From the NCBI RefSeq assembly GCF_016808095.1, contig NC_068970.1:49015630-49079629 (forward strand): a DNA stretch of 64,000 bases. Reading direction: 5' to 3'. The notes below the pieces were generated by a model, which searched no databases, was not told the DNA's origin, and was given only the letters and a program-made list of their open reading frames with translations. This document shows, piece after piece, positions 11,601-23,600 of the stretch (positions within the stretch are counted from its first letter, which is position 1; each line of letters starts with the position of its first letter). The translations under genes were made by a program, and so were the position numbers. The stretch comes from Vigna angularis. Lineage: Eukaryota; Streptophyta; Magnoliopsida; Fabales; Fabaceae.

Positions 11601-14600
11601 CCATAAACGTGAGTATATTCCTTAGCTACTAGACGAGTGTTGAGACGATCGATTGCACCAGTAGAACTAATCTTAATAGCATAAACCCATCTACAACCAA
11701 CAAGCTTCTTACCAGGAGGAAGAGGGACAAGGTCCCAATTGCCATTGTGTTCAAGCGCCTGCATTTCATCAATCATGGCTTGTCACCATCAAGGATGACC
11801 AAGTGCATCATGAACATTATTAGGAACCTTAAAGGAAGATAGGGAAGGAATAATGGAGAAATATGGAGGAGAAAACGATGATAACTCAAAAGATTATAAA
11901 AAGGATTTGGATTACGAGTAAAGAGAATACCTTTCCAAAGAGCAATAGGCCAATTATTATCTGAGTCAAGAGAGGGTAAGGAGGATGAAGGATCCATGTT
12001 CTGGGAATCTGATGGTGGAGGATCTAAGTGTGGAGGATCTTCAATGTTCTGAGTTTGAGATTGTGTTCGATGTTGATATGTGAGAAGAGGTGGAGGAACA
12101 ATGTCATTTGCATTTTGAGTTAAAGGTAAAGAAGCAGGAGTAACAAAGGGATGGTAAAGGAAACATTTGTTGAACAGATGAATGATCCTCCATGAAGGAC
12201 AAGAAAAAAGGTGTATCCTCAAAGAATATGACATCAGAAAACATATAATACCTCTTGGTTGAGGGAGAACAACATTTATACCCTTTCTAAAGGCAAGAGT
12301 ATCCCAAAAAGACACACTTAATAGCTTTTGCAAAGAGTTTATCAAGACCTAGAGAAACATTATGAAGAAAACAAGTACACCCAAATATACAGGGAGAGAC
12401 ATGGTATAGAGGGTCATTTGGAAAAATGACAGGGTGAGGGACTTTATTCTCAAGAGAGGAAGAGGGCATCCTATTGATCATAAAATAAGCAATGAGGATA
12501 GCATCGCCCCGATGATGAACCAAAACATTAGTATTTAACATTAGGGAGCGTGAAGTTTAAATGAGATGTTTATTCTTTCTCTCTGCAATGCCATTTTGTT
12601 ATGGAGTGTAGGGACATGTTGATTGGTGTAAAATTCCTTAGCAAGATAAGATTGAAGAAAATGTTGTAGAAAAATATTCCTTAGCATTATCAGTTTAGAG
12701 GATTTTAATTGTCTCCTACATTGGTTCTTAATTTCATTAAAAAAAGGACACAAATATGACCAAAAGTTCGGATCTCTCTTTCAATAAATAAACCCAAGTA
12801 CATCGAGAGAATTCATCAATGAAGGTTACAAAATAATTAAAACCAAAAGAAGTAACCCGATTTGGTCCCCAAATATCAGAGTGAATAGTTGAAAAGACAG
12901 AACTACACCATGTCTTAGACTTGTTAGGATAGGTCCTGAAACAAGATAAAATTCTATCTTTTCAATAATTCATTTTTACATTTAGGGTCCCAATCTTGTC
13001 ACATGCTTTAGGTTTCGTTATCTTGTCACTTTCATTGATGAATATTCTCATTGTACTTGGGTCCACTTAATGAAAGATAGGTCCGAATTGCTGAATATTT
13101 TTTAGTCTTTCCTTAATGAAATCAAAATCCAATTTGGCCAAGTAATCAAGATCTTAAGGAGTGATAATGCCAAAGAATACTTTTCTTCTGGTTTTTCTAT
13201 TCTTTTAAGATCACATGGTATTTATATCAATCCACTTGCCCGCATACACCCCAACAAAACGATATAGCAAAAAGGAAGAATAGACATTTAGTGGATATGG
13301 CTCGTACCTTGTTAATAGGTGCCAATCTTTCTGCTTATCATTGGGTCGATGCCATTCTCACTAGTTATTATCTTATTAATAGAATGCCCCCTTCTTCCTT
13401 GAACAATAAAGTTCCATATTCATTGATTGTCTGCTTCGTTTTATTCTTTTATCTCCTTCGTTTCTTCTATTACCATTCCTAAAATTGTTGGCCCTTGAAC
13501 AAAATGGTACATGGAATTGGTGCTAATGTCGGATTAAATGAATAACTTGCAGATATATTAACAAAATCCTTCAGAGGACCTCGAATTGAATCTACTTGTT
13601 CCAAAATTTGTATGCTCCCTCTTAATGGAGAGTTTAGAATAAATAGTCTTAAATATTATTTATTGTACTGCTGTTACCTAGGAGCATGCTTTAGACCTAG
13701 TTCTTAGGAGCATGTTCTAGAGTTCTCTTCTTTTCTCTCATCCATTGTATCTAATATATCTCAAACTACAATAAATATGAAAATTGATAGGGGTAAACAC
13801 TCTCTCAAATTCATTCCAATTTCTTTGTATTTTTCTCAAGTGTAATATTATTTTACAAATAAAATTATGTTCCATGTCCCTTTTATTGATGATTGTACCC
13901 GTGTCACGTGGAAATACCTTATTAAAAATAAATCCAAAGTTTTTCAAATTTTTATTAATTTTTTTCGTCTTGTCCAAAATCAATTTTGAAAAAATATCAA
14001 AAGAATCAGGTCTGATAATGGTGTTGAATATGTGAATCATGAATTTCTCAATTTTTTGTCTCATAATGGTATTGTTCATGAACTAACCTATGTAAATAGC
14101 CCTCAACAAAATGGGATTGTAGAAAGAAAGAATCGTCATCTTCTTGAAGTAACAAGAGTTCTTCTTTTTCAAATGTCTATTCCAAAAAATTACTGGGGAG
14201 AAGTTGTGTTAATTGCCACATATCTCATCAATAGGTTAGCCACTCATATCTTAAATGGCATTAGTCTTATTGAGTATCTATTGTCTTTTGTTCCTTCTTC
14301 TTCCTTAATAACGAGTCTACCTAGTCGAGTCTTTGGATGTGTTGTTTTACTTCACTCTCATCATCCTAACCGTGGTAAATTAGATCCGAGAGCTCTTAAA
14401 TGTGTCTTTATTGGGTATCCTTCTAATAAAAAAGGGTACAAATGTTATCATCCTCAGAGTCGTCACGTCTTTATCACCATAAATGTCACATTTCATGAAA
14501 CACAATCTTTTCATGTCAGTCAACCACTTCAGGAGGAGAAAGCACTTAAAGTGGATGAACTCTCCTTCTTGTCATTACCATGTTTGTCTTTGTAGGATGC

Positions 14601-17600
14601 CCAAGATCTGAGCAATGAAGCTACCATAGTCCACATTGAGGAAGAAGAGGAAGAAGAAATTCTTTTTGGCAAAAAATATGAAAGAAGAAAACAACCCACT
14701 TCGACTCTCGAGTAAGAAAAATTGTCTAATCCAGAGGTGAGGATCCCTGAAGATATCAGTGAGGAGGAGGTAAGTATTACTAAGGATTTACCCATTGCAT
14801 TAAGAAAGGAAAGAAGATCATTTGCTAAATATCCTATTTCTCAGTATGTTTGCACTAACAAACTCTCTGATAGGCACAAAAGTTTTATTGCTGCCATTGA
14901 TGCCACAGAAGTTCCTACCTCAATCTAGGAGGCCATGAAACTTGAACATTAGAATCAAGCCATGAAAGAAGAGATGAATGCATTAGAAAGAAATTCAACT
15001 TGGGAGATTGTTGATAAGCCAAGAGACACAAAGGCAGTAGGGTGTAGATGGATATTCACAATGAAACATAAGGAAGATGGGACAATAGAAAGATATAAAG
15101 CTAGATTGGTGGCAAAAGGATATGGGATTGACTATGAGGAGACATTTGGCCAAGTGGCAAAGATGAATACAGTTCGAGTTATTCTCGCTTTGGCTGCTCA
15201 TTTTCGATGGGACTTACACCAGCTGGATGTAAAGAATACCTTTCTTCATGGAAATCTAGAAGAGGAAGTGTACATGGAGATTCCCCCCGGTTTTGAAGTG
15301 AAAAATGAAAGAAACAAGGTATGCCTCTTGAAGAAAGCATTGTATGGCCTTAAGCAATCCCTTAGAGCATGGTTTGGAAGATTTACAAAAGCAATGGTTT
15401 CCTTGGGATATAGACAAAGCCAAGGAGATCATACTCTATTCATAAAGCACTCTTCTACAGGTAAACTCACTTTATTGCTTGTCTATATGGATGATATGAT
15501 TATGATGAAACAGAAAAATTGGCATTAAAAGATAAATTGGCTGCCCAATTTGAAACGAAAGACCTAGGAAAACTCATATTTTCTTGGAATAGAGGTTGCT
15601 TACTCCAAGAACGGAATTTTCATCTCCCAAAGGAAATATGTATTGGATCTCCTCAAAGAAACAGGAAAGTTGGAATGTAAAATCTCAACAGTTCCTATAG
15701 AACAAAATCACATAATTGAAAGTGAGGAAAGGGCTTATGTAGAGAAGGCCTAATATCAGAGATTAGTAGGAAAATTGATCTATCTATCACACATAAGACC
15801 AAACATTGCTTATGCAATTAGGGTAGTAAACCAATTTATGCATGATCCAAGAGAGAGACACATGCAAGCAGTTGACAAAATTCTCCAATAATTGAAGTGA
15901 AGTCCAAGAAAGGTGCTATTATTCAAAAGGGAAGACACATTGACTATGAAAATATATATTGATGTTGACTATGCAGGTTCTATTACTGACAGAAAATCTA
16001 CTTTTGTGTATTGTGTGTTTCTTGGAGAAGCAAAAAGCAAGATAGAGTATCTCGTTCTAGTGCAAAAGCTGAATTTCGAGCTCTTGCTCAAGGAATGTGT
16101 GAAGGACTTTGGATGAATATCATTTTGGATGATCTTAAAGTCAAGGTGGACAGTAAGTCTGCCATGAGCATAACCCATAATCCAGTACAACATGACAGGA
16201 CCAAACACATTAGGATTGATAAACATTTCATCAAAGATAATCTAGACAGAGACTTTGTGATTACAACTCATGTTTCTGTAGAATTTCAAATAGCAGATAT
16301 TTTTATAAACTCCCTCTGGGTAGATTTCAATATCTTGTAGGCAAGTTGGGAATGATTGATATTCATTTACCAACTTGAGGGGGAGTGTTGTAATTAGAGA
16401 AAATATCTTCTTAATTAAAGAAGATATCTATAGAATCTTCCTAATTAGAGAAAATAGTTGTATACTCTTCTAGATTATTTTGTTTCCCTATTTTAGAAGA
16501 CTAGATTGTTACAAATAGAGCAAAGGAGAATGTAATTGATATGATTGAGAATAATAAAATCATTCTTATTTTCAACTCAAAGTTTACATCTTTAGCAATG
16601 TTTGTAATAAATGAACCTAAAATATCGCTATACTACCTTGAAATAGCACTTTTCATGCATGGGGCAGTGATAATGTTTGTCACAACAGGTCTACCAACTG
16701 TGAGGGTCCCTGTTTTGTCAAACACAACAGTGTTTACCATTGCAAACTTCTCTAGAATGTTTCCACCACGTAAAAGTAAACCTCTTTTAGCCCCCAGAGA
16801 TGTTCCAACCTTTTTATACACAAAATTGTAAATATGGCTTAGTTCAAACATAATTATAACTAATGATGATAAATGTAGTCTTCACGAAACTTTACCAGCA
16901 CTGCAGTAGGTGTGGCTAACCCAAGTGCACATGGACAAGCAACAACCTGCACCAATAAACAATATTAAAGGCTTAAAATAGGCTTATTTTCCGTTTTCTA
17001 TCAAGGGAAAAAAAGAAATAGAAGAATAATGTACTCTGGAGCCCTAAATATACGGAAGAAACTGATTCCTTGGAATAATATAGCAGTTGGCGTGCCCCTT
17101 CTTTTTCTTTTTCAATTTAAAAGTTACATCAGAATTTAAGTTTAAAAACAATACTTTCAATACTTTTACAGCTTATCTGAAACTTCTATACCACAAACAA
17201 TTTCATCAAACACTTGGCATGCACAACAAACCCATACACCAATGCAGACAGATCTAAATATTCGACATCCCTTGCACTCTATACCAATTTGATCTCTACC
17301 TAAATCTTTGACATCCTAGCTGCTTGCATACGGAAAATGGTTGATCAATTAAACTACACAAGACAGTGTATTTATCCCCTCCCTTTTCTCACTAACAAAA
17401 GTGAAGGAAGTAATGCAGTAATGAGAAAAGAAGGGAACAGAATTTGCATAAACTGAAAGTGATTTATTGCATTTCTTATGTGAAGAGTATATGCTCAAGC
17501 TTTGCTGACAAGACTATAGATCTAATAAACTGACATCTCAGCATACTGACTTCAGTTAGTTTGTTACATCTTTTTGCAATTGGACTACAGATATAACTAA

Positions 17601-20600
17601 CTAACAGCTCGACATAACTGACTTCAGTTAGTTATGTCAAATGCTAACTAGGCACCTACAACACTTGGTGCTTAACAACTATCATAGCATTCTATCAAAA
17701 AGAAAACACCTAAAACATTTTGATAAAATTGATAGCACCAAAATCATTGGAAATTATGGTAAACACTTTGCACTGTTGAAACACTCCTCCAATGAGCTTT
17801 TGTGGAAGCTCCTTTAATTTTTAGAGCTTCTTAAAATCGTGTTTACTCACTGTTCCTTTTAAGGAGCAGAAAAACCCAAAAAAGGTGCCCCAAATGCCAT
17901 CAAGAGATACAAAAGAATAAAATGCTAGTGCAAAATCTGAATATATTCTATACTTGTATGTTATTCTGTGCAATATATTGCTTCTGATTTAAAATAGAGT
18001 AGAGGTACTGATAGGGGATTAAAAGTATATGTAAGAAGGAATAAAAAAGGCGGGAAGTAAAGAAGTCAGTTAGGAGTTTGTTAGAAGTATATGAGAGTAT
18101 AAATAAAGAGTTTGTTGAGAAGGGCGGGGGATGAATGGTTTTGTATTGTTTAGTGTGGGGGAAGATTAGGCTTCCTTGATAGCTGTGGGAACAATTGTAT
18201 TCTTTCATTCACTAAATACAATCAGAGGTTATTCACTGTGTTGAGTTTGTCTGGTGTGTGTTTTTACTCATTTTTTTGACTTCTTGATTAAAGAAGTCCA
18301 TCAACTTGGTCCGACCTGCCGGATCCAAATCAACGGAGAGGCAAGATGCAGAATAGGATGAGTGCACTGGAGGGAAGATTCGATTCCATGGAAGCAATGC
18401 TGATGGAGATGCGAGCAAAGATGAGAGGAAGGGCTCGAAATTGGAGTCACGACCGTGGAAGACGAATTGTTAATCGCGATCGGGAGAAAAGAGGGAACCA
18501 GGGGAGGAGTTCGGAGGGCAGCCATTCGGTGAATGAAAGTAGGGAGACTGAGGAAGATGAATCGGAGGAAGAACGCGATGATGTTCAGAAGAGTTGGATG
18601 AAGAGAGTGGAATTACCCACTCTCGAAGGGACCGATCCGACGGTATGGATCGCAAGAGCAGAGAAATTTTTCGAAATACAGAGTGTGACTGAAAAGGAGC
18701 AGATGAAGCTGGTGTACATCTGTATGGAAGGGGAAGCGAACCATTGGTTTCGCTTTTGGCGGAAGAAGGTTAAGAAACCTACCTGGGCGACATTGACGAA
18801 GGCGATGGTTAGGAGATTCAAAGGTAGACACCGGGGAACGATTTTCGAAAAATTAGCGGTTGTGCGATAGCGGGAATCGATGGAGGAATATGTGAGGGAA
18901 TTTGAAATCCTGGTGTCTCAGGCTACGGGAGTAACGGAGGAACAGCTGCTTGGGTATTTTTTTGCGGGACTCCAAGAAGAATTGCGGGATCTCGTACGGC
19001 CTTACAATCCTCGCGACCTGTTAACTGCGATGGAAAGGGCGCGGGATGTGGAGCAATCGGGGTTGGTGGCGAGGGTGACAGAGGAGGTGTGGTGAGTAAA
19101 GGAGGACCAACTTGGGGGAAGTATAATGACAGTGCGGGCACAGTAGCTAGAACGGAGATCTATCGAGGGTCATCAGAGGGGCGCGCGAACAGTAGCGGAG
19201 GTCTGGGTCAGAAGAAAGAAGCGACGACCAGAACCGCTGGTTCTAAAGTTGAAAGCACGTCAGGCGGCGGCAGACCGAATCGCGGATTGCGAATGCTGCC
19301 GTATCCGGAATACCTTAAGAGGAGAGAGGAGGGTCGTTGTTTTCATTGTGGAGGACCTTACAGCCCTGGGCATTGTTGCGCGGAGAGGAGTCTCAAGGTG
19401 ATGATCTTGGGGGTTGACGACGACGAGGCGGAAGTGGCAGAGGCAGAAGAGGAGGCGGAACAGCGATGCATGGAGTTGTCAGTGTATTCTGCTGGGGGAA
19501 TCCCGCAATCGAATACGACGAAGCTGTCGGGATGGATTCGAGATCGGAGAGTAGTCATCCTCATTGACAACGGAGCAAGTCATAATTTCATCTCGACACT
19601 GTTGGCGGAGGAGATGGGTTTAGAGAAGGAGGAGACGACGCCCTATAGCGTTTGCCTGGGGGACGGCCAGAGAAAGGAAACGCAAGGCCGTTGCATGGCA
19701 GTTTCTTTGATACTGGACGGAGTAAAGATTAAAGAGAACTTTTATCTCTTAGAACTGGGGGGCGTCGACGTCGTGCTCGGAGTGGAGTGGCTAGCTACGT
19801 TGGGGGAAATTAGAATGGATTGGAAGCAGATGACAATGAAGTATGGCATGGCAACAAGAGAGGTAGTGATAAGGGGTGATAACTGATCTTTGAAGAAGGT
19901 CGTCAATCCCGAGGCGTTGCAGAAGGAGACAAGGATTGAAACTCTAGCGGTGGTGTGGGGTATGTATCAGTCTGAAACAGTAGGGGAAAAGAAGGGAGCA
20001 GAGGATTTAACCCCCATGCAGGAAGCAAATCTGGAGAAGATTTTGGGGGAGTTTGAGGGGGTATTTGAGATGCTGCAGGGGCTTCCTCCTGTCAGAGAAG
20101 TGGACCACCAGATAACTCTTAAGGAAGGTACTGGTGCGGTGAACATGCGACCATACAGGTATCCTCACTTAATGAAAGCTGAAATAGAACAACAGGTTCA
20201 GGAGAGGTTGGGCCTGGGTATTATTCGGCCCAGTAACAGCCCATTTTCCAGTCCAATAATTTTGGTTAATAAAAAAGATGGGAGTTGGCGTTTTTGTATA
20301 GATTACAGAGCTTTAAACAGAGTAACTATTCCCAATAAATATCCAATTCCTGTGATTGAAGAACTTCTAGATGAATTATACGGGGCTGCTTATTTTTCTA
20401 AAGTGGATCTCAAATCTGGATATCACCAGATAAGGATGAAGGAGGCAGATATATCCAAAACAGCCTTTAGGACTCATTTAGGACATTATGAGTTTTTAGT
20501 AATGCCCTTTGGCCTCACAAATGCTCCGGCCACCTTTCAAGACATGATGAATTCATTGTTGAGACCGTTCTTAAGGAAGAGTGTGCTGGTATTTTTTTAT

Positions 20601-23600
20601 GACATTTTGGTGTACAGTAAGTCATGGGGGGGATCATGAGGAACATCTTCGACAGGTGCTGAAAGTGTTAGAACAACACCAGCTGTTTGCCAACAAAAAA
20701 AAAATGTGAGTTTGGCAAGAGACATATTCGATATCTGGGGCACATGATATCCGAACAGGGGGTGGAAATGGATGGAGAAAAAATTTCTGCAGTGACTGAA
20801 TGGCCAGCACCCCACTGTATTAAAGAGTTAAGGGGGTTCTTGGGACTCACTGGATACTATTTGAGATTTGTCAGGAATTATGGGAAGATTGCCCGACCCC
20901 TTACGGATCTTTTGAAGAAGGGGAAGTTTGAGTGGACAAATGTTGGAGAGGAAGCCATGCAAGATCTCAAAAAGGCAGTGACCACTGCTCCTGTTCTGGC
21001 TCTGCCAGACTTCTCACAACCTTTCCAAGTGTGAATGTGATGCTTCGGGGAAGGGAATAGGAGTTGTGTTATCACACAATAGGAGGCCTATTGCTTACTA
21101 CAGCAAGGCATTATCGGAGAGTTCGTTGGGGAAGTCAGTGTATGAGAAGGAATTGATGGCGCTGGTATTAGCTATTCAACAGTGGCGTCCCTATTTGCTG
21201 GGAAAAAAATTTAGTGTCTATACAAATCAAAAGAGTTTGAAGTATTTACTTGAGCAACGCATAACGACTCAGAACCAGCAAAATTGGCTGGCGAAACTCA
21301 TGGGCTATGAGTTTGATATACATTACAGGACGGGGGCATCCAACAAAGTTGCGGACGGGCTATCCAGAAAGGGAGAAGAAGGGGACAAAGGAGAAAGGAC
21401 GTTGTTAATGATAACCAGGCCCTATTGGCCTGACTACCAAGAAATAATAAACGAAGTGGAAAAAGATGCGGGGTTAAAGAAAATAATGGAAGAAGTGAAG
21501 GAAGACCCAGATTCACACCCTGCTTATACGTTGGAGAATGGGAGACTCCATTATAAGGGAAGGTTGGTGCTTTCAGCAAAGTCAGAATGGATTCCGAAAA
21601 TCCTTGCAGAGTTTCATGATACTACGCTTGGGGGACACTCGGGTGTCTATAGAACCTATAGAAGAATTGGCCAAGCCTTTCACTGGATGGGCATGAAAAA
21701 AAGGGTGACCGACTACGTAGCCTCCTGTCTTATCTGCCAGCAACATAAATAAATGACGTCATCTCCGCAGGGATTGTTGCAGCCATTGCCTATTCCCAAG
21801 GCCATCTGGGAAGAGATAAGCATGGACTTTGTGGTCAAATTACCAAAATCTCAAGGTTTTGAATCAATAATGGTGGTAGTAGACAGGCTGAGTAAGTATG
21901 GGCATTTCATACCCATCAAACATCCTCATACAGCCAAGATAATTGCAGAGATTTTTTTAAAAGGAGATAGTACGTTTGCATGGAATTCCTATATCGATTG
22001 TTAGTGACCGGGATCCCACGTTTGTTAGTACATTCTAGACAGAATTGTTCAAAATACAGGGTACCCAATTAAAAATGAGCACCGCCTACCACCCAGAAAC
22101 GGATGGACAGACAGAGGTTTTGAATAGAGTGTTAGAGACCTACTTGAGGTGTTTCTGTTCAGAACAACCCAAGGCTTGGAGCAATGTGTTGCCATGGGCT
22201 TAATACTAGTATAACACCAGTTATCAAGGGGCTTCGAAGTGTACCCCGTTTGAAGTGGTTTATGGAAGAAAGCCCCCGGTAGTAACCAAGTTCATACCTG
22301 GAGAAACAGTGGTGGAAGTTGTGGTGCAGGATTTACAAACGCGGGATGAGGCCATTTCACAGCTACAATATCATTTGACCCGAGCCCAGGAGCGGATGGT
22401 CCAGTATGCAAATAAGAAGAGAAGGGAGTCTAGCATAAAAGAAGGGGATTGGGTTTTTTTGAAAATAAGACCTCATAGGCAAGTATCTATGCCGGTCAAG
22501 TTGCATCCCAAATTATGTGCCAGATATTATGGCCCTTTTCTGGTGGAAAAACAAGTGGGTCCAGTGGCTTTCAAACTGCAGTTGCCTGCCACTGCGAAGA
22601 TACACCCGGTGTTTCATGTATCACAATTAAAGTTGGTTGTGGGGGAGCATAAGGTGGAAGGGGAGCTACCAGTAGGACTGCAGGTGGACGGCCCATTATA
22701 TAGACCCTTAAAAGTACTACAAAGAAGAGGAAGAAATGAACAAGGGGAGGAGACCACTCAAATATTGGTTCAGTGGCAAGATGGAGGGTTAGAGGGAGCG
22801 ACTTGGGAGGATGAAACGTTTATCAATCAGCAATTTCCTGATTTCAACCTTGAGGACAAGGTTGTTGAAGAGGAGGGGGGTATTGATAGGGGATTAAAAG
22901 TATATGTAAGAAGGAATAAAAAAGGCGGGAAGTAAAGAAGTCAGTTAGGAGTTTGTTAGAAGTATATGAGAGTATAAATAAAGAGTTTGTTGAGAAGGGC
23001 GAGGGATGAATGGTTTTGTATTGTTTAGTGTGGGGGGAAGATTAGGCTTCCTTGATAGCTGTGGGAACAATTGTATTCTTTCATTCACTAAATACAATAA
23101 GAGGTTATTCACTGTGTTGAGTTTGTCTGGTGTGTGTTTTTACTCATTTTTTTGACTTCTTGATTAAAGAAGTCCATCAGGTACAAAATCTTGAAAATCC
23201 CCAGACTAATTAAAGAATCCCTAAAGAAAAGAAACTAAGTAAAGAATCCCTAGAGGATGACTTATCAATTCACTAGCACTCAGTGATAGCCCATCCGAAA
23301 CCATTCGACAGCTAGTTGCAATAAAATAACAATCTTTTTAGACTGGTACTACGCATTTTGGCTGGTTTGATCCATCAGGCAGGACTGCATCGACCAAACA
23401 CATTTCTGGCTGAGCTGCACCAATTAAGTTGCAGGCTAACAATTTGCTGGCGCAGCTCGACACTGAGCAGTCACTAAGTGGGCTATAGCGCAATCGTCTA
23501 CTATTTACTTTTTAATAAAAAATACTTCATAGAAACGTCAATGATATGATAATTAAGAGGTATATGACATCTATATAAAACCGCTAAATTTCTATCACTA

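Larger units (their letters stand above)
18009..23179 (+). mobile_element. Ty3/Gypsy chromodomain retrotransposon, nearly full length, with several disabling mutations
   Basis: A 5,171-bp element with LTRs at 18009-18303 and 22884-23179 (TGAT...ATCA). It is flanked by a perfect 5-bp target duplication GGTAC (18004-18008 and 23180-23184). A purine tract (AGAGGAGGGGGG) precedes the 3' LTR. Domain order is gag, protease, RT, RNase H, integrase, chromodomain, which is the Gypsy order. Small size, short LTRs and a C-terminal chromodomain suggest a Reina-like chromovirus (inference). It lies antisense to PAA1 in intron 9. The LTRs differ by only two substitutions and one 1-bp indel, although the coding region has several stops and frameshifts. 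Confidence 0.93.

Noticed and set aside
17540..17640. Possible palindromic regulatory site in intron 9
   Set aside because: The symmetry is imperfect and the sequence is low in complexity; nothing links it to a known site.
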